Assembly (NCBI GenBank): GCA_013816855.1
Contig: JACDDT010000017.1
Coordinates: forward strand, 1 to 36,465
DNA: 36,465 bases
Direction: 5' to 3'
Source of the DNA: Gemmatimonadaceae bacterium
GTDB lineage: Bacteria; Gemmatimonadota; Gemmatimonadetes; Gemmatimonadales; Gemmatimonadaceae
In this document: positions 10,019 through 19,706 of the stretch, piece after piece
Layout: each line of letters opens with the position of its first letter
Position numbering within the stretch: the stretch's first letter is position 1
The notes under the pieces: model-generated
What the model was told of the DNA's origin: nothing
The model's database searches: none
Seen by the model: only the letters and a program-made list of their open reading frames with translations
Translations under genes and position numbers: made by a program

Positions 10019-10120
10019 CGGCTCCCGGAAGCGTGATAGCGGCGTGAAATCGAGACGGATACATTCCCGACAGAAACGCCCTCCATTCCCTCTGCAAACG
10101 CGGTTCCTTTCCAACTCTAA

Positions 10121-10675
10121 ATGTCAATTCAAGCCGATCGTTGGATTACTCGCATGGCCCTCGAGCACGGCATGATCGAGCCCTTCGAGAAGAGTCAGGT
10201 GCGGTCTGGAGTCATTTCGTACGGTGTAAGCTCGTACGGTTATGACATGCGGGTCGCGTCCCAGTACAAAATTTTCACGAACGTACTGAGCTCGGTGGTG
10301 GATCCGAAGAATTTCGATCCGAAATCGTTCGTTGAATTCGAGGGCGACGTGTGCATCGTCCCGCCGAACTCGTTCGCGCTCGCCGTTTCGGTGGAATATT
10401 TCCGGATACCGCGCGATGTTCTCACTGTGACGGTGGGCAAATCCACCTATGCACGCTGCGGGATCATCACCAACGTCACGCCGCTCGAGCCGGAGTGGGA
10501 GGGATACGTCACTCTCGAGATTTCCAACACCACTCCCCTGCCCGCGAAGATCTATTCCAATGAGGGGATCGCACAGGTTCTCTTCTTTAAGGGTGACGAG
10601 GCGCCCGAAACCTCCTACAAGGACAAGAAAGGCAAGTATCAGGGCCAGCGCGGGGTAACACTGCCCAAATTGTAG
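10121..10675 (+). CDS. dcd: dCTP deaminase
   Basis: It deaminates dCTP to dUTP (or to dUMP in bifunctional relatives), feeding thymidylate synthesis; homotrimer, cytosolic. It has 184 residues, the normal length. The family motif [11 protein letters not shown] (105-115) precedes TLEISN, whose E133 matches the catalytic glutamate of the family. The C-terminal glycine-bearing tail [12 protein letters not shown] would close over the nucleotide. It is a lone plus-strand gene with no visible Shine-Dalgarno sequence. Whether it is mono- or bifunctional cannot be decided by eye. Confidence 0.93.
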   Translation: MSIQADRWITRMALEHGMIEPFEKSQVRSGVISYGVSSYGYDMRVASQYKIFTNVLSSVVDPKNFDPKSFVEFEGDVCIVPPNSFALAVSVEYFRIPRDVLTVTVGKSTYARCGIITNVTPLEPEWEGYVTLEISNTTPLPAKIYSNEGIAQVLFFKGDEAPETSYKDKKGKYQGQRGVTLPKL

Positions 10676-10968
10676 GGTGGCCTCGCGATTGCGCTGTGTG
10701 CGGTTGCGAGCTTGAAATCAAAAAATGGGGACTGATGCATAACAATGACGGACACCAGAAGGGCCCACAGGATCACGCTGAAGGCGGGCACGGGCAGAAG
10801 ACGCGAAACAAAATCCTGGAGCAGCTTCATTCCGGGAAAACTCACCAGGCAGAGAAGGAGCCGGTCGAACATCCCGGGGACCACCGGCTCGTCGCGCATC
10901 GCCAGCAGCACGACGCCGCCGAGAAGCGAAGTGAGAAAACGCGGTTGAGTCGCGACATCGAGAGGCAT
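10639..10968 (-). CDS. small hypothetical membrane protein
   Basis: Not recognised. From ATG 10968 the frame gives 109 residues with two hydrophobic stretches (about 9-26 and 63-82, the latter [16 protein letters not shown]). GGGGAGG lies two bases before the ATG, which is tight for a ribosome site; the frame opens further upstream to 11052. Its 3' end runs 37 bases into the end of dcd on the other strand. Third-position GC looks like that of the neighbouring genes. It follows the tail-anchored ORF by 20 bases, so it could be the last gene of the mdh unit. It may not be real. Confidence 0.35.
   Translation of the reverse strand: MPLDVATQPRFLTSLLGGVVLLAMRDEPVVPGMFDRLLLCLVSFPGMKLLQDFVSRLLPVPAFSVILWALLVSVIVMHQSPFFDFKLATAHSAIARPPYNLGSVTPRWP
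10682..10710 (+). terminator. hairpin after dcd (terminator-like, no U tract)
   Basis: Starting 7 bases after the dcd stop, a 13-bp stem (10682-10694 with 10698-10710) closes a 3-base loop. Four of the pairs are G-U and can form only in plus-strand RNA; in minus-strand RNA they would be A-C mismatches. No run of U follows, so it may protect the dcd mRNA end or act with Rho rather than as an intrinsic terminator. Confidence 0.4.
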
Positions 10969-10988
10969 CGCCTCCCCGACGAAAAGGC

Positions 10989-11231
10989 CTAGCGGAAGAT
11001 TCGGAAGTAGAAGCCGGCGAGGATCGCGAGGATGACGATCACCGCCGTCCACACCGCCTTGCTTCCGCCACGTCGGGGCTCTTCCTCCACGACTTTGAAC
11101 CCCGGCTGTTGGCTCGCCTCGAGCGCGGGCGCGCTGACCCTTAAATCCGCACCCTGATCCGGATTCGCACCCTGATCCGGATTCGCACCCGGCACAGTTT
11201 CGTCGGCGCCCCGCTCATCACCATTCTGCAA
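10989..11231 (-). CDS. small tail-anchored hypothetical protein
   Basis: Not recognised. Read from TTG 11231 it gives 80 residues: a polar, acidic N-terminal two-thirds, then a basic patch (EPRRGGSK) and a single C-terminal TM helix (about 59-77, VWTAVIVILAILAGFYF) ending in RIFR, the layout of a tail-anchored membrane protein. The N-terminal part contains the repeat GANPDQ-GANPDQ-GADL. GGAGA lies five bases before the TTG but is part of a hairpin. The frame is open back into mdh, with no sensible protein there. It lies 47 bases after mdh on the same strand. Confidence 0.5.
   Translation of the reverse strand: MQNGDERGADETVPGANPDQGANPDQGADLRVSAPALEASQQPGFKVVEEEPRRGGSKAVWTAVIVILAILAGFYFRIFR
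11148..11190. repeat. 18-base tandem repeat, 2.4 copies, in the tail-anchored ORF
   Basis: Units at 11148-11165 and 11166-11183 are identical, and a third starts at 11184 for seven bases. The length is a multiple of three, so copy-number change would add or remove six residues (GANPDQ) without a frameshift. Confidence 0.85.
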
Positions 11232-11232
11232 T

Positions 11233-11259
11233 TTCTCTCCGGACCGTTTCCGGAGAGAA
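11233..11259 (-). terminator. 10-bp perfect hairpin between mdh and the tail-anchored ORF
   Basis: A perfect inverted repeat (11233-11242 with 11250-11259), seven-base loop, starting 20 bases after the mdh stop. No U run follows, so it is a weak terminator at best. Its 3' arm contains the GGAGA that would serve the next ORF, so it could equally control translation of that ORF. Confidence 0.5.
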
Positions 11260-11278
11260 TCTGCACCATCCGCGCCAA

Positions 11279-12273
<995 letters not shown>

Positions 12274-12299
12274 TTCGCGAGACAGCGGAATGGCCCTAA

Positions 12300-13280
12300 C
12301 TACCCGCCGATCTGCGAGAGCGCGCGCAGTCCACCGACCTGCATCTGCAGCAGATGATGCTCGGCGGGTTTCTCGAGCAGGCCGGCCTCGACGATGTGCG
12401 CGACCGGCTCTCCAGCGCGAAGCGGCGTGCGAAGGTCGAGCTCGTGGTCACCGAAGAGGCAGGTGCGGAGACGACCGTCAGCGGTGAGACGGACTTTGTT
12501 GCACGTGTCGCAGTACGTGTGAGTCATCGGCGTGATGACGCCGACTGACCCGGCCGCTCCGGCGAATGAAAAATATTTCGCCGGTCCGTTGCCCCGCGCC
12601 GGCCCGCTCACGGGAGTGAGAGTGCCAATCGAGGAAACACGGTCGAGAAGCTCGTCCGTCGGCACCACGTGATCCCAGGTTACGTCGCGCATCTCACCGA
12701 CCGGCATCAGCTCGATGAAGCGGACGTGCCAGGGATGATCGAGAGTGAGACGTGCAAAGTCGAGAATTTCATCGTCGTTGATGCCACGCATCACGACGAC
12801 GTTGATTTTCACCGGAGAGAGTCCGGCCCGCTCGGCCGCCATCGCCGCGACGATTGGATCGAAGCCGAGCGACCGCCGTGAGATCGCAGCGATCCGGTCA
12901 GCGCGCAGCGAGTCGGCGCTGAGATTCACGCGATTCAATCCCGCGTCGGCGAGAGACTGGGCTAGCTTCGGCAGGTGAACGCCGTTCGTCGAGAGCGAGA
13001 TGTCCTCTACACCAGGAATCACCTTTAACTGTGAGATAAGCCGGTCGAGGTTCGGCCGGATGAGCGGCTCGCCTCCGGTGATGCGGAGCCGGGTCACGCC
13101 AAGCGGCTGCAGCTGCCGCACGATCTCAGCAATCTCCTCGTAGGAAAGGATCTCCGATTTCGGAAGCCACTGCAAACCTTCTTCGGGCATGCAGTAAAGG
13201 CAGCGGAAGTTGCACTTGTCCGTGACGGAGATGCGGAGATAGTTGATCTTGCGGCCGCTGCCGTCGATGAGCTGCGTCAC
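12300..13280 (-). CDS. moaA: GTP 3',8-cyclase (molybdenum cofactor step 1)
   Basis: A radical-SAM enzyme that, with MoaC, converts GTP to cyclic pyranopterin phosphate. From GTG 13280 (GTGA overlap with moaE) it has 326 residues. The N-terminal SAM cluster is C23-x3-C27-x2-C30 (CNFRCLYC), followed by RITGGEP. The second, substrate-binding cluster uses C257, C260 and C274 (CDTCNKVRLTADGRLRTC). The catalytically needed C-terminal Gly-Gly is present (SQIGG). The frame also offers a GTG at 13313, which would overlap moaE by 37 bases. No moaC lies in this window. Confidence 0.95.
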   Translation of the reverse strand: MTQLIDGSGRKINYLRISVTDKCNFRCLYCMPEEGLQWLPKSEILSYEEIAEIVRQLQPLGVTRLRITGGEPLIRPNLDRLISQLKVIPGVEDISLSTNGVHLPKLAQSLADAGLNRVNLSADSLRADRIAAISRRSLGFDPIVAAMAAERAGLSPVKINVVVMRGINDDEILDFARLTLDHPWHVRFIELMPVGEMRDVTWDHVVPTDELLDRVSSIGTLTPVSGPARGNGPAKYFSFAGAAGSVGVITPMTHTYCDTCNKVRLTADGRLRTCLFGDHELDLRTPLRAGEPVAHIVEAGLLEKPAEHHLLQMQVGGLRALSQIGG

Positions 13281-13711
13281 TTCGTCACGCTCGCAGCGGT
13301 TGGATCGACCCACTCTTTTGTCCCGTCCGTGTACGCCTCTTCCTTCCAGATCGGCACGCGTCTTTTTATCTCGTCCATCGCGTACGCCACCGCGGCAATG
13401 GCCGGCGCTCGGTGCGCGTGCGCGACCGCAATCCCAATCGCAATGTCACCGATCTCGAGGTCGCCGAGGCGGTGCTCGATGACTGCGGTTGTGACCCCGA
13501 ATTGATCGCGCATCTCGTCCGCAATCCTCAGGAGCTCGGTCTCTGCCATTTCGGAGTACGCGCTGTAGCGTAGGGCGGCGACCGCCCTTCCGTCGTTCAT
13601 CTCCCGCACTGTTCCGAGGAACAGCGAGATCGCTCCCTTGTCCGCGCCGGAAACCGCCTTGATGAGCGAGCCCGGTTCAATCGCTTCGTGGACCAACCGA
13701 ATTCCTATCAT
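13277..13711 (-). CDS. moaE: molybdopterin synthase catalytic subunit
   Basis: The large subunit of molybdopterin synthase; it transfers sulphur from MoaD thiocarboxylate to the pterin precursor. It has 144 residues. The active-site lysines K116 and K123 (IKRRVPIWKEE) match K119 and K126 of E. coli in spacing, and GTVR, HRLGDLEIGD and the aromatic/acidic YSAYSEMAE segment are typical. It overlaps moaD as ATGA and moaA as GTGA. Confidence 0.96.
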   Translation of the reverse strand: MIGIRLVHEAIEPGSLIKAVSGADKGAISLFLGTVREMNDGRAVAALRYSAYSEMAETELLRIADEMRDQFGVTTAVIEHRLGDLEIGDIAIGIAVAHAHRAPAIAAVAYAMDEIKRRVPIWKEEAYTDGTKEWVDPTAASVTK

Positions 13712-13953
13712 CCGCCTGCTATCGGAGGAATGACTGCGATCTCGTCGGTCGGCTCGAGCACCGTGTGAGACGGGACGTACGTGTGGTTCACGGCTACTAC
13801 GAGTTTCTTTGGAAGCGCGCTGCCCGGGGGCATTTGGCGAAGCGCGAAAGCGAGCTCTTCTACGGTGGAGCCTCGCGGCAAGCTTACACTGACGTTCTGG
13901 CTGCCGAAGATGTCGGCGAAGGAAGCGAACAGGCGAACTTCAAATTGCTCCAT
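13708..13953 (-). CDS. moaD: molybdopterin synthase sulphur-carrier subunit
   Basis: A ubiquitin-like sulphur carrier, 81 residues. It ends in the obligatory Gly-Gly (IPPIAGG), whose C terminus is adenylated and thiocarboxylated. The start motif VRLFASFADIFG is typical. It is coupled to moaE by ATGA and begins 15 bases after the HU gene, so it is likely transcribed from the HU promoter. Confidence 0.95.
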   Translation of the reverse strand: MEQFEVRLFASFADIFGSQNVSVSLPRGSTVEELAFALRQMPPGSALPKKLVVAVNHTYVPSHTVLEPTDEIAVIPPIAGG

Positions 13954-13968
13954 TTCGAATGGGAGGTC

Positions 13969-14289
13969 CTACTCCTCTTCGATATGAGAGACATCGACGC
14001 CGGCAACCAGCGCGCGGAGCTCTTTCGACGGCTTGAAAACGGGAACCGGGCGTGCGGACACTTCCACCGGCGACCCGGTGCGAGGATTTCTGGCCATTCT
14101 GGTCTTTCTGTTTCTGATCTTGAAGGTGCCAAAGCCGCGCACTTCGATGTTTTCCTGCCGCTGGAGGGACTCCTTGACCGCTTCTAGGAAGGAATCGACT
14201 ACGCGAGCGCAGTCCTTCTTCGAAATCATCGGTCCGGCAGTCCGCGAGATCTGCGTTGTAACCCGCTCAACGAGGTCCGCTTTGGTCAT
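13969..14289 (-). CDS. HU/IHF-family nucleoid DNA-binding protein
   Basis: A DNA-bending dimeric nucleoid protein. It has 106 residues: the helical dimerisation part (1-45) and the beta arm region with GFGTFKIRNRKTRMARNPRTG and the Pro-containing arm tip, then a 15-residue acidic C-terminal tail (VDVSHIEEE) longer than usual. The arm sequence is somewhat IHF-like, so I leave the symbol open. The ATG is preceded by GGGGA. A strong promoter lies 45 bases upstream, and moaD-E-A follow on the same strand. Confidence 0.93.
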   Translation of the reverse strand: MTKADLVERVTTQISRTAGPMISKKDCARVVDSFLEAVKESLQRQENIEVRGFGTFKIRNRKTRMARNPRTGSPVEVSARPVPVFKPSKELRALVAGVDVSHIEEE

Positions 14290-14333
14290 TGGGTTCCCCA
14301 GTTTTTAACGCGGCCAGTCGCGTAAGTGCTTAG

Positions 14334-14362
14334 AAGTTATGGCTTTAGTGAAATGGTGTCAA
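14334..14362 (-). promoter_or_regulatory. promoter of the HU-moaD-moaE-moaA unit
   Basis: A perfect -35 TTGACA (14362-14357), a 17-base spacer and TAACTT (14339-14334) as -10, in the 85-base gap after carA and 45 bases before the HU ATG. It is the best -35 box I found in the window. Confidence 0.5.
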
Positions 14363-14374
14363 GCGACTACGGAG

Positions 14375-15508
14375 CTACTTCGCGGCTTTGGGGAGAGCCT
14401 TGAGGAACTCCTGAAACAAGGGGCGCGCGTCGTGAGGACCCGGCGCCGCTTCCGGATGATACTGCACGCCGAAGACGGGAAGCTCCTTGTGGCGGAGCCC
14501 TTCCACTGTGCCGTCGTTGAGATTCACGTGGGTCAGCTCGAGGTCCGGCGCGCCATTGATTCCTTTTTCGTTTCCTTCCACAGCAAACCCGTGGTTCTGT
14601 GAAGTGATGAACACCTGCCCGGTCTCGATCTCCTTTACGGGATGATTTCCGCCGCGATGCCCGTAAGGCATTTTCTTCGTCGAACCCCCGAAGGAGAGTC
14701 CGAGCAGCTGATGACCGAGGCAGATTCCGAACGTCGGAATCCCCGCGGACGTCAGCGCCCGAATGGTAGGCGGCGCGTAGCTTACGGCGTCAGGATCGCC
14801 GGGGCCATTCGAGAGGAAGAGTCCGTCCGGCTTGAGAGCGAGCGTTTCTTCCGCTGTTGTTGCCGCCGGAACTACGGTTACCCGGCAGTCGTTCTCACCG
14901 AAGATGCGGAGGATGTTGCGCTTGATTCCGTAGTCGTACGCGACGATGTGGTGCCGCGCGTTCGGGTTCCCCCAGGTATAAGCGGAGCGCGTAGACACGC
15001 GCGACGCCAAGTCCAGGCCTTCCATCGAGGGGCACGCATCGAGCGCGGCAAGCGCAGCCGCATCGGGCGCTTCTCCAATGCCGATCACCCCGCGCATCAC
15101 CCCAATCGACCTCAAGTGACGTGTGAGACGCCTCGTGTCAACTTCCTCTATTAGCGGGATTTGCGCAGCGTCCAACCAACTCATTAAGTCGCCGGTAGCC
15201 CGCCAATTCGAATACATGTCTGAGAGCTCGTGGACTACAACGCCGGCAACCTGCGGCGATGCGGATTCCGCATCTTCCGCATTGATACCGTAATTGCCGA
15301 TGTGTGGCGTGGTCATCACCACGATCTGGCCGGAGTACGAAGGGTCGGTAAAAACCTCCTGGTATCCGGTCATGTTGGTCGTGAACACAACCTCGGCTAC
15401 AGCCGGAAGCGCGCGCGCGGGTTCGCGTCCGCGAACTCGGCCGTTAAAAAGGGTTCCATCCTCTAAGAGGAGGAACCCTGGAATCGAGGGACTGATATCC
15501 TGATTCAA
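14375..15508 (-). CDS. carA: carbamoyl-phosphate synthase small subunit
   Basis: The glutamine amidotransferase subunit that supplies ammonia to CarB for carbamoyl phosphate (arginine and pyrimidine synthesis). From TTG 15508 it has 377 residues, the usual length; the secG stop is one base away. The class I GATase triad is C263 (FGICLGHQLL), H351 and E353 (QYHPEA), with NGPGDP before it. The N-terminal LLLEDGTLFNG is the family start, and its codons 11-20 form a terminator-like hairpin. The frame continues upstream into secG as an Arg-rich nonsense extension. The next gene is HU, not carB, so the two subunits are encoded apart. Confidence 0.94.
   Translation of the reverse strand: MNQDISPSIPGFLLLEDGTLFNGRVRGREPARALPAVAEVVFTTNMTGYQEVFTDPSYSGQIVVMTTPHIGNYGINAEDAESASPQVAGVVVHELSDMYSNWRATGDLMSWLDAAQIPLIEEVDTRRLTRHLRSIGVMRGVIGIGEAPDAAALAALDACPSMEGLDLASRVSTRSAYTWGNPNARHHIVAYDYGIKRNILRIFGENDCRVTVVPAATTAEETLALKPDGLFLSNGPGDPDAVSYAPPTIRALTSAGIPTFGICLGHQLLGLSFGGSTKKMPYGHRGGNHPVKEIETGQVFITSQNHGFAVEGNEKGINGAPDLELTHVNLNDGTVEGLRHKELPVFGVQYHPEAAPGPHDARPLFQEFLKALPKAAK
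15446..15478 (-). terminator. intrinsic-terminator-like hairpin inside carA codons 11-21
   Basis: In minus-strand RNA, 15478-15472 pairs with 15457-15451 (GGGUUCC/GGAACCC) and the inner UCCUC with GAGGA, leaving one bulged U and a three-base loop, followed directly by UUUUU (15450-15446). It lies 32 bases after the secG stop. It has the textbook shape of an intrinsic terminator in the direction of transcription, although it is within codons for the conserved CarA start. Confidence 0.6.
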
Positions 15509-15509
15509 A

Positions 15510-15893
15510 TCAGCGCTTCGGAGTGCTCGCCGGTGGCGTGGTGGCCGGAGTCGCCGGCGCCTGCTGAAGCGGGACTGACGGCGTCGATGTCGGAGCGGGC
15601 GCACTCTGCGCAGCCGTCGGAAGGGACTTCTCGAGCACGGAGTGCGGGGTGTTCACGCGTGAGGACATCAGCTGAAGCACGAAGGCGAGGAAAAGAAAAA
15701 CGCCACCGCCCCACCAGCTGAACCTGGTAAGAAGGTTACCTGCCTGCCGAATTCCAATGAACGCGTCAGGCGATGAACTCGCGCCGCCGAAGCTGGCAGC
15801 GAGGCCGGTGCCTTTTCCCGACTGCGCGAGAATCGCGGCGACGAGAAGGACACTATCGATGACGAGGAGGACCAAAAGAAAATTGTAAATCAT
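15510..15893 (-). CDS. secG: preprotein translocase subunit SecG
   Basis: The small membrane subunit of the SecYEG channel. It has 127 residues: TM1 (about 3-22), the conserved cytosolic loop QSGKGTGLAASFGGASS, TM2 (about 57-76) and a long Pro/Ala/Thr/Ser-rich tail of about 45 residues, which makes it longer than E. coli SecG (110). The tpiA-secG neighbourhood is common in bacteria. It lies 81 bases after tpiA. Confidence 0.94.
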   Translation of the reverse strand: MIYNFLLVLLVIDSVLLVAAILAQSGKGTGLAASFGGASSSPDAFIGIRQAGNLLTRFSWWGGGVFLFLAFVLQLMSSRVNTPHSVLEKSLPTAAQSAPAPTSTPSVPLQQAPATPATTPPASTPKR

Positions 15894-15974
15894 TGCTCGG
15901 GACGGAGTTGATGCAGCCTTTCAATATCACGGGAGACCTCCACTTCAGTCAACACCCTGCGGCGCCGTCTATTG

Positions 15975-16724
15975 CTATGCAGTTGTGATTGAAAGCCAGG
16001 TGTTGGGATCCAGGCTCGCGCCTCCGACGAGGAGCCCGTCGACATTTTCCGCGGCGAGAAGCGCTGACGCATTTCCCTGATTCACGCTGCCGCCATAAAG
16101 AATGGGCACGCGCCCGGCTTTTTCGCCGGCGAATGCACTGAGCTCTGCACGCAACACCCTGTGAACCGCAGCCGCGTCGGCCGGTGTCGCAGTCTTGCCG
16201 GTGCCGATCGCCCAGACGGGTTCGTAGGCGATGAGAAGCGGTCCGCTATGTGGCGCCGAGAGTCCAGAGAGGCCCGCGCGAAGCTGCCGAAGAACTACGC
16301 TTTCGGTTTCGCCACGCTCACGCTCTTCGAGTTTCTCGCCAACGCAAAGCATCGGAGTAAGTCCGGCCTTCTCGGCAGCCACAACTTTCTTCCCGCACTC
16401 TTCATCAGTCTCGCCGAATACGTGGCGGCGCTCAGAATGACCGACGAGCACGACAGTCGCTCCGGCGTCGCGCGCCATCGACGCAGAGATCTCTCCCGTA
16501 AAAGCGCCCTGCGCTTCCCAGTGGATGTTCTGCACGCCCAGTAGAAGGTCTGCGCGCTCGCGAACGGCTGCGCGCACCGGGGCAACCGAAAGCGCCGGCG
16601 GAAAGAAGATGACCGTGCGGTCGTTCTGCTTTGGATAAACGGAAATGAAGGAGCGCATGAACTCGACGGCCGCAGTGGGCCCGTTGTTCATCTTCCAGTT
16701 TGCCGCGAAAACAGGTCGCAGCAT
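15975..16724 (-). CDS. tpiA: triosephosphate isomerase
   Basis: Interconverts dihydroxyacetone phosphate and glyceraldehyde 3-phosphate. It has 249 residues. Catalytic N9 and K11 (ANWKMN), H96 (VGHSERR) and E168 (AYEPVWAIGTGK) are present, as is the phosphate-binding LYGGSVN. Its ATG overlaps the pgk stop by one base (TGATG). Confidence 0.97.
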   Translation of the reverse strand: MLRPVFAANWKMNNGPTAAVEFMRSFISVYPKQNDRTVIFFPPALSVAPVRAAVRERADLLLGVQNIHWEAQGAFTGEISASMARDAGATVVLVGHSERRHVFGETDEECGKKVVAAEKAGLTPMLCVGEKLEERERGETESVVLRQLRAGLSGLSAPHSGPLLIAYEPVWAIGTGKTATPADAAAVHRVLRAELSAFAGEKAGRVPILYGGSVNQGNASALLAAENVDGLLVGGASLDPNTWLSITTA

Positions 16725-17920
16725 CAGGCGTCGTCCAGCGCTTCGACGCCAGGGAGCTTCTTTCCCTCGAGAAACTCGAGCGAGGCGCCGCCGCCTGTGG
16801 ACACGTGCGACATTTTCGCTCCGACCCCCGCCGCCGCCACGGCGGCTGCGGAGTCTCCCCCGCCAACGATCGTCGTCGCTCCGCCTGCTGTTGCCGCCGC
16901 CATCGCATTGGCGATTGCGAGCGTGCCTTTATCGAATGGAGGAGTCTCGAAAACTCCCATCGGCCCGTTCCAGATTACAGTCTTGGCCGCGGCTATCGCT
17001 CTGCCAAACGACTCGGCAGATGCGGGGCCGATGTCGAGCATCATCTCGTCGGCTGGAATTTCCGACCGCGCAACTACGTGCGCCTTTGCTCCCGCGTCCA
17101 TCGACGGTGCGACCACGCAATCGTGGGGAAGCGTGAGCTTGAATCCACCGCGATCGAGCATTGCCTTCGCCATCTCCACTCGATCGGGCTCTACGAGCGA
17201 CGTTCCGGTCTCAAGCCCCATTGCCTTGTAGAACGTGCAAGCCATCGCTCCACCGATGAGCAAACCATCCACCTTCGGAAGGAGACTCTCGATGACGTCG
17301 ATTTTTCCGGACATTTTCGCGCCGCCAAGAATGGCGATGAAGGGGCGCACGGGTTTCTCGAGGGCGGCACCGAGATAATCAAGCTCTCGCTGCATAAGCA
17401 GTCCGCAAACGGCGGGGCGCAGATGGTCGGCGATTCCCGCGGTCGAAGCGTGCGCGCGGTGCGCGGCCCCGAATGCGTCGTTCACGAACACATCTCCGAG
17501 CTCCGAAAGCGCACGAGCCAGGCGGGGATCGTTCTTCTCCTCGCCCCCGAGGAAGCGGGTGTTCTCGAGCAGGAGAATCTCGCCATCGAGAAGCGACCTC
17601 GACGCGCTCATCGCTTCGTCGGAGTCGGTCGACTCGACGAAATTCACCTTCTTGCCCGTGAGCTCGGCAATGCGCTTCGCGACCGGCTGAAGCGAATATT
17701 TTTGCTCCGGCTTCCCTTTGGGCCTGCCAAGATGTGAGAGAATTATGGGACGGCCGCCGCGCTCCAGAATCAGCTCGAGCGTCGGAAGGGCGGCGCGAAT
17801 GCGCATGTCGTCGGTGATCTCGCACTGATCATCAAGTGGGACGTTGAAGTCCGCGCGAACGAGAACACGCTTGCCCCGCAGCGCGTTCTCGTCGAGATCC
17901 TTGATGCTTCTCTTCTTCAA
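16724..17920 (-). CDS. pgk: phosphoglycerate kinase
   Basis: Transfers phosphate from 1,3-bisphosphoglycerate to ADP. I read it from TTG 17920, eight bases after the gap stop, giving 398 residues, the normal length; the frame stays open far back into gap but that part has no similarity and no better start exists nearby. Motifs: VRADFNVPLD near 20, LSHLGRPKG, LGGAKMSGKIDVIESLL, WNGPMGVFE and the C-terminal GGGDSAAAV and STGGGASLEFLEG. It lacks a visible Shine-Dalgarno sequence, so translation may be coupled to gap. Confidence 0.95.
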   Translation of the reverse strand: MKKRSIKDLDENALRGKRVLVRADFNVPLDDQCEITDDMRIRAALPTLELILERGGRPIILSHLGRPKGKPEQKYSLQPVAKRIAELTGKKVNFVESTDSDEAMSASRSLLDGEILLLENTRFLGGEEKNDPRLARALSELGDVFVNDAFGAAHRAHASTAGIADHLRPAVCGLLMQRELDYLGAALEKPVRPFIAILGGAKMSGKIDVIESLLPKVDGLLIGGAMACTFYKAMGLETGTSLVEPDRVEMAKAMLDRGGFKLTLPHDCVVAPSMDAGAKAHVVARSEIPADEMMLDIGPASAESFGRAIAAAKTVIWNGPMGVFETPPFDKGTLAIANAMAAATAGGATTIVGGGDSAAAVAAAGVGAKMSHVSTGGGASLEFLEGKKLPGVEALDDA

Positions 17921-17928
17921 GAGACGCT

Positions 17929-18939
<1,011 letters not shown>

Positions 18940-18956
18940 CTAATCCATCTCCTCTG

Positions 18957-19706
18957 TCAAATCCGGTCGCCCGCAGAGCGGGCGCGGCCGAAAGTCACGT
19001 AGCTGATTATTCGCGCGCCGCCATCGTAGAGAGCGCGTGCGCATTCGTTGAGCGTCGCCGCCGTAGTCACCACGTCGTCCACAAGGACGACGTGAGCTCC
19101 GGCGAGATCAACCCGGCGCGTGTGGAATCTAACCGAGCCGGCAACATTTGCGCGGCGGTCTTCGGGACTAAGCTCGGTCTGTGTACGGGTCGATCGCGTA
19201 CGCACAAGGCAGCCAGAAACGAGCGGAATTTTCCAGGCCTCGGCAATCTCCGCCGCGAGCAGCTCACTTTGGTTGTAGCCACGCTCCTTTTTCCTCGCTG
19301 CGGAGAGCGGAACAGGAACGAGTGCTACGCGCTCTCGCACAACGTCGTCCGGAAAGGTGAGCCGCGACATTCTCTTGCCCATCTCGGCACCGACGGCGTG
19401 CCATCCACCGTATTTGAGAGCGTGGACGATCTCAGCGGCGGGCTCGCCCGGAATCCAACAAAAGGAGCGAGCGCAACGAACGTACGGTGGGAGCAGCTCG
19501 CACCAGCGGCATTCCGCGCCCGAAAAGGGATGACCGCACCGGGCGCAGACGGGATTCGGCAGAAGATGCACCCGGCTCCAGCACAAACCGCAAACAATGC
19601 CGGCCTCGGCGCGAGCCATAAGGGCATCACAGCCCACGCATACGCGCGGCAGAGTGAAGTCGAGAATGGCTTCCCGTACTGCTGAGAGCAGCACTGCCCC
19701 TCTCAC
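18957..19706 (-). CDS. comF: ComF family phosphoribosyltransferase-like protein
   Basis: A competence-type ComF/GntX family protein of cytosolic DNA-uptake machinery in naturally competent species; its exact reaction is not settled. It has 249 residues. Eight cysteines in four CxxC pairs (C23/26, C39/42, C54/57, C66/69) suggest zinc sites. RGYNQSELLA (142-151) and the PRPP-binding VVLVDDVVTTAATL (206-219) are typical. It overlaps aroE by four bases and is followed 17 bases later by gap. Confidence 0.93.
   Translation of the reverse strand: MRGAVLLSAVREAILDFTLPRVCVGCDALMARAEAGIVCGLCWSRVHLLPNPVCARCGHPFSGAECRWCELLPPYVRCARSFCWIPGEPAAEIVHALKYGGWHAVGAEMGKRMSRLTFPDDVVRERVALVPVPLSAARKKERGYNQSELLAAEIAEAWKIPLVSGCLVRTRSTRTQTELSPEDRRANVAGSVRFHTRRVDLAGAHVVLVDDVVTTAATLNECARALYDGGARIISYVTFGRARSAGDRI

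Noticed and set aside
11148-11190. Possible CRISPR or regulatory direct repeats
   Set aside because: Only 2.4 tandem copies of 18 bases with no spacers, in frame within an ORF.
14290-14333. Small stem ACGCG/CGCGT in the HU leader as a riboswitch or terminator
   Set aside because: Only five base pairs and no U run; no known riboswitch features.
16700-17737. Long plus-strand open frame opposite pgk
   Set aside because: It is antisense to an unmistakable pgk; its product is Arg/His-rich without domains. High third-position GC keeps the opposite strand free of stops. The same holds for plus-strand frames at 4140-4697, 7545-8348, 22960-23883 and 28562-29782.
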